Assembly: GCF_010389155.1 (NCBI RefSeq)
Contig: NC_057767.1
Location: 28,863,295-28,927,294 of the forward strand
Source: Erigeron canadensis
Taxonomy: Eukaryota; Streptophyta; Magnoliopsida; Asterales; Asteraceae
Length of the DNA stretch: 64,000 nucleotides
Direction: 5' to 3'
Positions within the stretch are counted from its first letter, which is position 1; each line of letters starts with the position of its first letter. The notes beneath the pieces are model-generated. The model was not told the origin of the DNA. It worked only from the letters and a program-made list of their open reading frames with translations, and made no database searches. Shown here piece after piece: positions 34,301 to 45,812 of this stretch. The translations under genes were made by a program, and so were the position numbers.

Positions 34301-35715
34301 TGAATCTAAGGTTGTGTACGTCTCTATGGAATCAGATTGGGTGAAACAATATGAAACCGTTAACGAAAATACCATTGCTTGGGCTTTTATTTTTTTAACG
34401 GATAAAATAATCTAACAATCATTTTAAAAATTCTATCGTATTGGCCGGATAAAATCATATGATGAGATTAAAAGAACAAATTAATAAATTACATTTGTCA
34501 TGTAATTAGATTGTTAAGAAAAATATAAGATTATTAGATTGATTTGGCGGAGACCAAATTTTTATGTAATTTCAAAAAATAAAATAAAATTATGTGAGTG
34601 TACCCATCCAAACATTATTAAAAAACTTAATACAGCCATATAAGATGTGGGCTTTGTAATAACTTGGGGCGGGCATCTATGTGGGCTTTGTAATAATTGT
34701 CCATGTATTTCATATATACAGATGGTTAATAAACTACTCTATATCAAATAAATGGACAATTAATTAGTTGGACGCTAAAAACAACATACTTGTAAAATTA
34801 TGCAAACTAACATCTTTATCTTTATTAGAAATAAAACGAAACCAAACAACCCCTAATCTATTTTGTTACGGAGTATCAAACATGGAAACATAAACACAAA
34901 ATGACAAATTTTGTTTTGCTCGATCAACAAGGTACAGTTGCACATGCATAGTGTCCAAATATGGCAATGTAGTCCTGTTGTCACATTTGCTATCATCAAG
35001 AGTGGGGGTGATGGGCATGATTCCATTTTGAGAACAAAAGAATGGTCACAGAGACTTCAATATACTTTTTAGAAAAAAGCGTCCTCTTTTTTCTTCTTCT
35101 TTATCCAACTCAATTTTAAGCCTTTGATTTTTATTCGATGCTAGTATTGACACTTTGTCTTTATCTCGTAGATTTTCTCTTAACGGCGTTTTATACACAA
35201 AATCTTATATAAAAAAATTACTTGATATGTTCAATTGTTCAAATTTAATTAAGCATCCAATGTTTTTATTTTGAAATGTTTAAAGATAAATATCCACACC
35301 CCACTTTTATTTTATAACTTTTTTTTATTTTTAATCAATTAAAATGACTTAATTTGGTGGATATATAGAGTAGGCACATTATTTTCTGAAGGTGGCCCAA
35401 AATAAGTCCTGCAAAAGTTTATATATAGAAAGTATATGTCGAGAGCAATGTAAGTTTCAATAGACTACGCAGTTGCAATGCCAAATTTTGACAAGTTCTT
35501 AACAACAACACAAATGCTTATTTAATAATTTAATCCGTACCCCACCAAATTAAATTCACCCATATATCACTATTGTTTCATATAACAATGACATCATATA
35601 TCTCAGGCAATTTCATCAATGTTACTTAAAAATATCCATAACTTCATAAATGTTGTATTAGTTCTTAAAACAACCTTTAAAGTTACTCTAAACATAAATG
35701 GATTTTTTTGAGATG
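34301..35715. other. Upstream of MT2 and left flank of the copia element
   Basis: AT-rich. No ORF of note. The part at 35603-35866 that is open on the minus strand overlaps the LTR and is not a gene. Confidence 0.4.
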
Positions 35716-35919
35716 TGTTAGAAGATAAGATCAAATCATAATATCGGATCAGAATAGAATCATCATTTCTGGATTTAGAAGATACTGAATTGGCCATCAA
35801 GAAACGGAATTGATTTAGGTTCCATAATTGAGCTTTTTGTTCCTGTATAAATTGAGGCTTTCTCAATTATTATTATATCAATAAAAAAACATAATTCATA
35901 TCATAAACATTTCTTAACA
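35716..35919 (+). repeat. 5' LTR of copia element
   Basis: 204 bp, starting TGTTAGAAGATAAG and ending TTCTTAACA. Has TGTATAAATTGAGGC (TATA box, 35843 region) and a polyadenylation-like AATAAAAAAAC before the end. Very short for copia. Confidence 0.95.
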
Positions 35920-35933
35920 TGGTATCAGAGCCA
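35920..35933 (+). promoter_or_regulatory. tRNA-iMet primer binding site
   Basis: TGGTATCAGAGCCA directly follows the 5' LTR. It is the standard complement of the 3' end of plant initiator methionine tRNA and sets the plus orientation of the element. Confidence 0.95.
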
Positions 35934-35990
35934 TCAATCGTTTTTGGCTCATCAGATACACTGTAATCATCCGGTCAAATCTGGGCTACC

Positions 35991-38900
35991 ATGGCCGAAG
36001 CCGACAACCCAAACTCAAACACAGAATTAGTACTTCAACTAGCAAATCTGCTACAAAACAATAATAACCAGCCAACAAATCCGAAATTATCCGATAACCT
36101 GCAAATTAATCTCTAACTCAACAGTCAAAATTACCCACTATGGACTCGTATGATTCGAGTCGCAATAGGTGGAAAATCAAAAAATCTTTTAAACCATCTA
36201 ACCGAATTACCACCAGAAAAAGCATCATCCGAAAACTATGAACTATGGGAACAGGAAGATCTTATCGTTTTCTCATGGCTCATTCAGAATATCGAGCCAA
36301 ATGTCGCCGGAAATCTGACTGAATTCTCCACCTCCAAAGAACTGTGGGACGCATTGGTCACCACGTATAGTAGCGGCAAAGACAAATTACAAGCCTTCAA
36401 CCTTCACGTCAAAGCCAATGAAATCAAGCAATCGGGAAAACCATTAGAAGATTTTTGGATCTCGTTGCAAGGTGTCTGGGGGGAAATAGATCGGTTTGAT
36501 CCAAATCCCATGAAGTGTGCAGAAGATATCAAGGCATATGCAAGGATCAGATCCGATCAGAAATTATTCCAATTTCTAAATGGATTAGATCGAAATTTCG
36601 AATCTATCAAGAGAGAGATACTTCGCATAGATCCATTCCCGACGGCTGAAGCCGCTTATGCTTCCGTTAGAAAAGAGGCCGCTCACCAGAATATTCTGGG
36701 AGCAACCACCGGAGAGTCACAATGCATTGCCGCCGGTCTAATAGCGAAAGAGAGTGAAGGATCAAGCTTTGCATCAAGAGGATATAGCCGCATAAACACA
36801 AAGAAGAAACCGATTCAAGATGATAAATCACACTTAACGTGTGATGAATGTGGCATGTCCCGACACACCAAAGATCAGTGCTTCGAGATAATCGGATATC
36901 CCGACTGGTGGACGGATGGTTACAAAACGGCGGCCAAGAAAAGCTTCTAGAAAAATTACCCCACAAAATCTAGCACCGCCACTCCTACCGCCAAAGCTAG
37001 TACCACCAAGGAAAATGATAATCGAAGATTAGAGACAGGGTTCGGTGGCATAGCGGCGGCCAGAGGTGATGAAAGGGAGGGGGAGTTCTCGGTGGTGGAA
37101 GGTAACAGAAGACAGGGGATATACAATAACCCTAACTTACCATATAAATACATATATATATGTAATAATAAAAATAGGGTTATTTGTAAACCACATGGGC
37201 CATATATATATGGGCCGAAGTCTTTGAGTCCATCGGAGGAACAAGGAGGAGCCCACATAGTTAAGCCTAGTTACAATAAATTAAATAGGCAATCGAATGG
37301 GTCATGGATCTTTGACTGTGGTGCAACCGATACCATGACCTATGATCCAACCAATTTTTCTGTTTTTTCAAAACCCAAAAGAACCCAGATTGAAGTTGCA
37401 AATAAGCAAAAAATGCATGTTAAAAATGGTGGAACCGTCAAAATTTCTGCAAATATTAATCTGACCAATTGTCTCTATGTTCCCTCCTTGTCACATAAAC
37501 TCTTATCAATAAGTCATGTGACAAAGGAGCTCAACTGTTCTGTTCTTATGCATCCACACTTTTGTCTCTTACAGGATATTAGGACGGGACGGATTATTGG
37601 GCGTGGCACTGAAAGAGGAGGACTGTACTATTTTGATGAAGTGTCTGATAATGGAAAAGTAATGCTAGCTCATGGAACTAATGAAAGGCAAGCATGGTTA
37701 TGGCATAAAAGACTGAGACATCCTTCAGTTAGTTATTTGCATACTTTGTTTCCGAACCTTTTTCCTTTAAATAAACCAATTTCTTGTGAAACATGCATTT
37801 TAGCCAAAAGTCATAGACAAACCTTTAAACCTACTACTACTAAGGTTCAAGATCCTTTTTCATTAGTTCATTCAGATGTGTGGGGTCCTGCTCCAGTTGT
37901 TGGGGGTCAGAATTTCAAATATTATGTGATTTTTGTTGATGATTGCACTCGAATGACTTGGATTTATTTTTTGAAAAATAAAGCTGAAGTTTATGATAGA
38001 TTTACAATTTTCTACACCATGATTCAAACTCAATTTCAAAAATCTATCAAAATTTTTAGAACAGATAATGGTGGGGAATATGTAAACTCTCAAATGACTT
38101 CGTTCTTTCAATCCAAAGGAATAATTCATCAAACAACCTTTTCTCATACCCCTGAACAAAACGGTGTCGCTGAAAGAAAGAATAGGCTCCTACTAGAAAT
38201 GACTAGGGCATTAATTATTGAATCTGCTGTCCCTAAAAGTTTTTGGCCAGAAGCTATAGCAACCACCACCTACCTGATTAACCGACTTCCTACAAAAATC
38301 CTAAAAATGAAAACACCTCTGAAAACCCTTGCCAACTACCATAACCTACCACCGGCTCTTACACTTCCACCCAAAGTTTTTGGATGTACAGTATTTGTGC
38401 ATATTCCAAAGACTTATCGAGATAAACTTGACCCTTGTGCTGAAAAATGTATTTTTGTGGGATATGGGGTCACTCAAAAGGGATAGAGGTGTTATAATCC
38501 AAAAACTCATCGTATGTTCACTACGATGAATTGTGATTTTCTTGAAACCAAGTACTTTTACTCCTCGTAACACAGTGGTCAGGGGGAGGAACAGAGTGAC
38601 ACACTGAGTTGGCTAAGATATACTGTAGTCACTGACCCTCAAGAGAAGCAAAATTCTCCAGTAAATCCAGTAGATGAAGAACAGTCCTCTCTTCAAAGTG
38701 TTAACGAACGTACAATCCCAAACCTGATATCCGAGGTAAGTGAGTCTGCCCCTAGTCATTCTGTGAATAATGATGATATCTCAGATAATTCTCAAGGTCC
38801 TACAGAAAATGAACTACAGGCAGGGGTAGAAGAAACAGTTACAATTCCAGAGAAGTATGTACTCCCTCCCAGGTCAACTAGAGGGATACCTGCAAAACGA

Positions 38901-40562
38901 TACTCTCCAAAAAGAATTCCTCGAAACTCTAAGTATCCTATGGCCAACATTGCAGGAGGGAGCCATTCTGGAGAAGCAAGAGCTTTCATTTCAACTTTGT
39001 ATTCAGAATCAATTCCATCGAGAGTAGAAGATGCTTTGAAATTGGAAGTCTGGAAAGATGCCATGAATACTGAGATGAATGCTCTCAGGAAGAATGATAC
39101 ATGGTATATATGTGTCCTACCTCGAGGAAAGAAACCAGTAGGGTGTAGGTGGATCTATACAATCAAGTATAAACCAGACGGTACGATAGAAAGATACAAA
39201 GCCAGGTTGGTTGCAAAAGGGTACACTCAAACATATGGAATTGACTATTCTGAAACTTTTTCTCCAGTTGCAAAGATAGATACAATAAGGGTTCTATTTT
39301 CAATAGCAGCAAATCAAGGGTGGCCTCTTCACCAATTTGACGTTAAGAATGCCTTTTTACATGGAGAATTGAAAGAAGAAGTTTATATGGAAACTCCACC
39401 AGGTTTCTCTCATGATTTCAAAAAGGGAGAAGTTTGTAAGTTGAAGAAGTCTTTGTATGGATTAAAACAGTCACCTAGAGCTTGGTTTGGAAGGTTCACT
39501 CTAGCAATGAAGAAATATGGGTACAAACAGAGTAACTCAGATCATACCTTATTCCTCAATCATAAAGGGAACCTGATAACATGTCTAATAATTTATGTTG
39601 ATGACATGATTATCACTGGAAATGATGAAGAAGAAATCAAGAAACTAAAAGAGGCATTGTTTGCAGAATTTGAGATGAAAGACTTAGGAAATCTTAAGTA
39701 TTTCCTTGGAATTGAAGTTATGAGATCACACCAGGGGATTTTTATTTGTCAAAAGAAATATATATTGGATCTTCTAGCTGAAACTGGAATGGTTGATTGT
39801 AAACCAGCAGATACACCCATGGTTATGAATCAGAAATTGTTTATGAAACTCGATGGGAAGTTTGCTGATAAGAACAAATATCAGCGGATGGTGGGGAAGC
39901 TGATCTACCTTGCTCATACTCGTCCAGATATAGCATATGCTGTTGGAGTAGTGAGTTAATTCATGCACCAACCTCAAGAAGAACATATGGATGCAGTTAT
40001 AAGAATTGTGAGATATCTCAAAGGAACTCCTGGTCATGGAGTATTGTTCAAAGCAAGTGGTCATCTGAATATTCAAATTTACACTGATGCTGATTGGGCT
40101 GGAGATAAAGGGAACAGAAGATCAACCTCAGGATACTTCTCGCTGGTAGGAGGTAACCTTGTTACATGGAAGAGTAAGAAGCAGAAAGTTGTCTCGTTAT
40201 CAAGTGCAGAAGCTGAATTTCGAGGTATAGCCAAAGGTGTAGCAGAAGCATTATGGCTGAAGAAACTTGTGACTGAGTTAGGATTTGCTCCCAAAGGAAG
40301 TATGCAGATCATGAGTGATAATGAAGTTGCAATTCAGATCTCAGAGAATCCTATTCAACACGATAGAACCAAACATGTAGAGGTTGATCGTCATTTCATC
40401 AAAGAGAAGCTTGAAGATGGGGTTATCAAATTACCGTTTGTTAAGTCCGAAGACCAACTTGCAGATATCCTAACTAAAGCTGTGGGAACAGTTATTTTTC
40501 GTAAGTGTTTAAGCAAGTTGAACTTTGGTAATCCCAATGCCCAACTTGAGGGGGAGTGTTAG
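35991..40562 (+). pseudogene. copia gag-pol polyprotein with five in-frame stop codons
   Basis: The frame from ATG at 35991 to TAG at 40560-40562 (inside the 3' LTR) keeps phase for 1524 codons including the terminal stop, with no indel. It is stopped at 36114 (TAA), 36948 (TAG), 38484 (TAG), 38568 (TAA) and 39957 (TAA). Gag has the zinc knuckle CDECGMSRHTKDQC (36840-36881). The protease motif reads DCGAT instead of DSGA(T). Integrase shows LWHKRLRH, then CETCILAK, and the catalytic D, D and E in VHSDVWGP, FRTDNGGEY and HTPEQNGVAERKNR. Reverse transcriptase has YVDD (about 39594-39605). RNase H covers 39963-40500 with SSAEAEF. The 36960-37260 region between gag and protease is low-complexity. 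The element cannot make a full polyprotein, unless stops are read through. Confidence 0.9.
40548..40556 (+). promoter_or_regulatory. Polypurine tract
   Basis: GAGGGGGAG lies directly before the 3' LTR, the usual plus-strand priming site. Confidence 0.9.
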
Positions 40563-40761
40563 AAGATAAGATCAAATCATAATATCGGATCAGAACAGAA
40601 TCATCATTTCCGGATATAGAAGATACTGACTTGGCCATCAAGAAACGGAATTGATTTAGGTTCCATAATTAAGCTTTTTGTTCCAGTATAAATTGAGGCT
40701 TTCTCAATTGTTATTATATCAATAAAAAAAACATAATTCATATCATAAACATTTTTTAACA
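40557..40761 (+). repeat. 3' LTR of copia element
   Basis: 205 bp, matching the 5' LTR but for about eight substitutions and one extra A in the A-run. Ends TTTTTTAACA just before GTGTCA. Confidence 0.95.
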
Positions 40762-40767
40762 GTGTCA

Positions 40768-41119
40768 TTAACAATTGTAAATGCAAACACACATGTAACC
40801 CGCTGGTCGACCAGGAACACCTTCGCATTCTGCCTTGCCATTGTGTTTTTTATAGCATTGCATACCACACTCATAATGGTCACAATTGTTCTTGTTTAAA
40901 ATATCTATACAACTCTTCTGGCCATGAACCGTTGACACTCCTGTGAAAAACACCAATTTAGTACAAACAAATAAATCATTATATCGATCATCAAACATAG
41001 AATCTATAGATATTATTCTTATCTATATATATGAGCAATTAAGCACAAAAGAGCCGAGTTAGCGAACCTGCAATAACAATAATGAGTAGCAAAAAGCAAA
41101 TGTATGTAAACTTGGTCAT
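40768..41119 (-). CDS. Defensin-like (LCR/DEFL) cysteine-rich secreted peptide
   Basis: Two exons, 41068-41119 and 40768-40940, join within a Gly codon to give 74 residues. Exon 1 holds the signal peptide start (MTKFTYICFLLLIIVIA), cleaved probably near residue 24. The mature part has eight Cys at 28, 37, 42, 46, 56, 68, 70 and 74, spaced C-x8-C-x4-C-x3-C-x9-C-x11-C-x-C-x3-C, the cysteine-stabilised alpha-beta layout of plant defensin-like proteins, secreted and tied to defence or reproduction. This is a typical two-exon DEFL gene with the intron at the end of the signal peptide. Its TAA stop (40768-40770) is 6 bp from the end of the copia 3' LTR, so its original 3' UTR has been displaced. 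No break in the frame. Confidence 0.9.
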
Positions 41120-43058
41120 GTTTATAGACAATAACAAATCGTTTTGCTTTCGAGACTAGTTACATATATTTCCTTTAAATAGACAACTTATGAATTTTTA
41201 TAGCAAGTAACAAAATCTTTTATTTAATGTCATAAATTAAAACTTCCAAAAATGTAATCAAAAGCTTTCAAGTTTACCCTATATTAAGCACCTACATCAT
41301 GATCACTATCTCGATCGATCTTTATTAGATAGTTTAAAGTTGTTGCTAGAAACTTTATGTAATTGGATCAACAACAATAGATAATGATGACAATTATTGA
41401 AAGACAATGATATGAAGAACTAAAAAATAAAGAAAAAAAAATGTTTTTTTTTTTCTTTTTTTTCTTCAACTTGTAATGATAATTTTGTCATGTCTTATTT
41501 TTTTTAAGGTGAAGACTGACTATTTTTTTCTTGGGCCACTAATTATAACATGATCAAATTGGTATCTAGCCTAAAAGTCCAAAACATAAGTCCGCTATAT
41601 AAAAAATTGAGGCTTTTATGTGTTTCTTAATATACTTCCCCCCATTAATAGGAGCCCAAAGCGGTTGCTTAGCCCACATTAACATTTAACAGTGAAGCCG
41701 GCCTTGTGTGGTTCTTTGTATACTTGCCCCCTAACTAGTTTAAATTTTAATGAGTACTTAGTCGTTAGTAAAGTATTAATTTATTTGCTATAGAACGAAG
41801 CTATGAAGTCGTTATTAGACGTATGATAGAACTTGATTATGTGTACTACATGTCTAACATGCAAAGCACAGTTATTATTGTTTCGGTTTGAGGTTAGAGG
41901 CTGTTTCTTTGACAGACTCGTCGTAACTTCCTAAACCATATTCTCTGTACAAAACATGTTTATAGAGAAGCATGGGTCAAAATGGTTCCCTTTAGCTGGG
42001 TTGAAATGGGCTAGCTGGTCTTGGTTGAGTTTATCTGCAATCACTTTTATTTTCTGCAAATGTCATAACTTGCCCTTGGCATTTGTTAAATCAAGAATAG
42101 CCTTTGGGCAACTTTTAACTCACTTCCACGCTTTCCTATTAGGTTAAGTTTGACCCGTTTTGAGATAACACACAACCCAGATCAGTCCATCTATAAATCT
42201 ATTAGTCAAAATTGCCACATATAGTCTAAAATTCAAATTTCTTCTTTACAACTAGCAAGCAAGTCAGACTTCATCCTGTTACAGATTCCAATTGAAAGAC
42301 CAACTAGTTAAGGTGGCCTCTTCGTATGATCATTGCTGGATAACATGACTTCAAATGATATATCCTAGCAGAAAACTGAATTTGCAAAGTTGTCTAAGCT
42401 AACATACAAAGGGGACAAAAAGGTGTGTGCTGTCATTAGAGCATAGGATATCTGCTGTGAGCACGGGACTATGTGATTTTAAGTGCTTTTATCTTCTCTA
42501 GATGTCATCATTGAGGTACAAGAATACATTGTATGAAACTATTAAAAATATTTTGTGCATAGATTATATTGATCTTGTTGCTGACCCGACCCAACTGGAC
42601 TGTTTCCACCAGTAACAAAGTGATCTGTTTTGACCCTTTACGCATCTTCACTTTTTCTAATACTTCACATCCACTAATCTCAGTCTGTTGTTCAAACTTC
42701 AAAGATATGTTCCGCAGAATTACCTGTTGTAACAAAATCTCGCTAATACAATAATACCTGGATTGTTAAACGTAATGCTTTATACCAAAAGTATCTACCT
42801 ATCTTTTCCAGTCTCCAAACATTGCAAAAAAAAATCACTCTAATTCATCAGGCATCGTAAATTATACATACAAGTACAACCTAACAATCCACAAAACTAA
42901 CAAACGGCAATTTAAAAATTTTACAACTGCCATCCGTGCAGCGTTTGCTATTCTATATAGACTCTAATTAAATCGATGAACCTATCTGAAATTACAAGTT
43001 TAACCCTTCCGTCGAGTTGTTCTCTAAATTACCCTGTCATTTCCAATCAACGAACGAA
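41120..43058. other. Intergenic, no gene seen
   Basis: AT-rich. Short frames at 41956-42147 and 42508-42754 have no domain or codon pattern I would support. The region includes fragments such as 'tgacccgttttga' seen also at 22 kb and 57 kb in other contexts. Confidence 0.45.
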
Positions 43059-45812
43059 TCAAATGAATTCAAATAACATATCTTCTATAACTTCGTCAAG
43101 AATTAAATCTTCCAAGTTAACACCAACACACTCAGAATCCAACTGCAAGTTCATCCAACCATCATCCCTTCCCAAATCTCTAAACACAATGTCGTTCAAT
43201 GAGTCATTCATATCAGGCTTCAAGCTGAGCAGTTGCCTGATACGCTTCCAAACTGCATCAAGAAAACGTGATCCAGTTGGAGCAGTACTAATATGGCAAG
43301 AAGAAGATAATGCTTTTGGGTAGTATGGTGATGATCTTTTATACATAGTAATCAAAACCTCATCAACCAAATCAAATATGAGTAAACGACGAGATAATTC
43401 ATTAATCTCCTCTGCAAAACGTTCTGGATCATGGTAATATTGAGACTCTATTTCTTGAAACACAAAAGGGTCTAATGGCTGGCTGGAAGAATGCCATGTT
43501 TGTTGAAAACCGTTTTTAATAAAACCGGAGAGCTGTAGAATCTGTTTCACATATGTGAAATCATCATCTTCTCGGTAGAGTCTCATTGACCGTACCTTGT
43601 CTTTTTTACTCTTGAAATTCTTGCTTTCCATAAGATTTTCTTGTAAACCTGCAAGTGATCAACTTTGTTAGAATGAAGCAGCTCCTAAGAATGATAGATG
43701 CTGAAGTAGGACTCAGCTGGTTGAATAAAGGGTCAAAATGAATAGTTTTGTTATGGATCAAGAATGTCTTGCCAAGTTGACCCAAAAAAACTTTTCGACA
43801 AACTTTACTCACGGTAAACTATTATTAGAAAAACATATTATGGTTAACCAAGGTATCTGACCTGCTTTGCAAGCCGACTAACCTTAGAGAAACTACCCGC
43901 AAAGCAGGGCCGGGAGTCTTCGAGGATGAACCTCCGTGGCCACAAGGGAGTATATTTTTGCTCCTAGGATTCGAACTTGGTACCTCTGGTTATTTTCAAC
44001 CTTAGGGACCAAGTTTTTAAGACTAAGCCACCACCCTTGTGGTTATTTTAAAAATAGTTATTGTCTGGATAAATTATCTAGATGGTTTTATACTTTTATG
44101 CATTAAAAGTACATTCGGGGCAACTTTTGACCCATTTAACATCTTCGACTTATATGACCCATATCATTTTAGTTTGCTTTTTGGACTCGTTAGAGATAAA
44201 ATATAACCAGATTTCACCCGTTCATAAGTAAATTGAAAATTTCACCTTTAATACTAGTAGTTTTTACATTAATAGATGCATATGCAAATGTAAATACAAA
44301 TAAGTTACCTTCTGAGAGTTGAATGTCTTCATCTGGTGGACAGTACTCAGGAGTTAGAACACTGCTTAAATTAGCGATCTCCTGTGGAATCTGATGACTG
44401 TCTTTCTTTATTGGCATTTCATACGTATCTACACCACATGAATGTATCTTGGCCTCAGGGCAATATTCGTCTTCTGAAAAATTCTCATTTTTATCTATCA
44501 CTTCATTCGAACACTCAAAATCTTGTGTAGAACTCAACTCTGTAAGATTATTTGAATGCACAGAAATGGGATTTCTTTCGTTTTGGCTAAAACTTCTATG
44601 GAAATAAGCGGCACGTGATTCTTGACTGGGATTTTCAACAAGGCGCAAGGAATGATTCCTTCTAGAAAAACTCGGTTGTTGGGAACTTAAAAGGTTCTCA
44701 CTTCCATCTGTTAACTTCAAGCTTCTTGAAGTGCGCAGAGCGGCCTCTTTACCAACACTAAAATCAAATAATTCTGAATTTCTATCTGCAGATTCGTTAA
44801 GGGAAGAAATTCTTCCGAGGTGCATACTTCCACCTAATATATTCAACTCACTATCCAATCTCTTTTCGGCTTTTGATGTAGGAAAGAACTCATTAACTTT
44901 ATCTTTGAGCTTCATAGGTATCAAGTCTCTACTGCCCGGCTTATAAGCAGTGGGAAAGGAACCTGATTTGGTCAGTTTTGGTTTTGTATCAAAAGCTCGG
45001 GAGTGAACTTCTAAGATATCGAGAAATAGCTCTTTGTCAACTTCAAACATATCCAAAATATCCCGAGGATCGGTCATTTCAGGATGTGTAACATCACTAT
45101 ATTCTTTAGAACTCACTGGACTTTCTGTAACACTGTCAGGAAAGAAAATGATTGGATGAACCCATTCATTGGTTTCCAAATGATGTATGGAATAAGTCCT
45201 TTGCAACTTTGGACTTGGTACAAAATCTTGATCTACATCTTTATCCATATCCTCGGAAACTAACGCCTTTATACGAGCTTTTAAAGATCTTTTCTGGGGA
45301 GAACCCGTTTTTCTATTACACTGATCCACCTAATAAATACCATTAATATACTCGTTAATTCATTTTCTACTAAACAAGTTACAAACACTTTAAAATCATG
45401 AGTTATAGTAAGTATGCATAATCTTACCAATATATGACCTTCTAAAGGATCTTGATCATCTGATATCCTCTTATACCTTCTGTTGCCTAATTAAATATAT
45501 ATACCAAAAACTACTTAGTATATGAACTCACATGTTATGATAATAATTGGCATGTATTTCCATGATGGACTAAAAAAATAAGGTTATGAAGTTAAACACA
45601 ATCAACATGACTTGCAGAAAAACAGAAGTATATAATTAAGGAATAATTTGCTTACGTTTCGGATTCTTAATCAAGGCTTCATGCTTTCTATGTGGAAGTA
45701 TCTTTTTGACATTAGAGTGCCATTCAAGAACATGAAATATGTTAGGGATACATCCTGGATGATTCTTGTGATCAAACTGTTCTTCATTTTCAGTCCACAA
45801 CACTTTTGCCAT
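43059..45812 (-). CDS. TRM/DUF4378 family protein, 608 aa
   Basis: Four exons: 45656-45812, 45428-45486, 44309-45329 and 43059-43648 (157+59+1021+590 = 1827 nt, in phase through every junction). It starts MAKVLWTENEEQFD, with KILPHRKHEALIK and basic RNRRYKRISDDQDPLEG. The long middle exon is low-complexity Ser/Glu/Asp-rich and carries GSPQKRSLKARIKALV. The last exon has the DUF4378 domain (YVKQILQLSGF, WHSSSQPLDPFVFQEIE, RRLLIFDLVDEVL, PTGSRFLDAVWKRIRQLL) and an end EDLILDEVIEDMLFEFI, similar to the C-terminal motif that recruits TON1. Members bind microtubules or TON1-PP2A and steer cell shape. The exact subgroup is not settled. A SINE lies in intron 3, same strand. Upstream of 45812 no further exon was seen. 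Confidence 0.8.
43855..44045 (-). mobile_element. tRNA-derived SINE, family 2, in TRM intron 3
   Basis: On the minus strand GGTGGTGGCTTAGTC (A box) and CCAAGTTCGAATCCTAGG (B box) are well spaced, followed by 'cccttgtggccacggaggtt' and a GC-rich 3' half. No clear target duplication. It differs from family 1. Confidence 0.75.

Larger units (their letters stand above)
35716..40761 (+). mobile_element. Complete Ty1/copia LTR retrotransposon with nonsense codons
   Basis: Two LTRs of 204 and 205 bp, each TGTTAG...TTAACA, flank a 4.6-kb internal region with a tRNA-iMet primer binding site and a polypurine tract. The domains run in copia order, gag, protease, integrase, reverse transcriptase and RNase H. 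By eye the LTRs differ at about eight positions plus one indel (roughly 96% identical), so insertion is moderately recent. I find no target duplication: the 5' flank is AGATG and the 3' flank GTGTC. It lies 6 bp past the stop codon of the defensin-like gene on the opposite strand. Confidence 0.95.

Noticed and set aside
42508..42754. Opposed 61- and 75-codon ORFs
   Set aside because: Mutual shadows in non-coding DNA.
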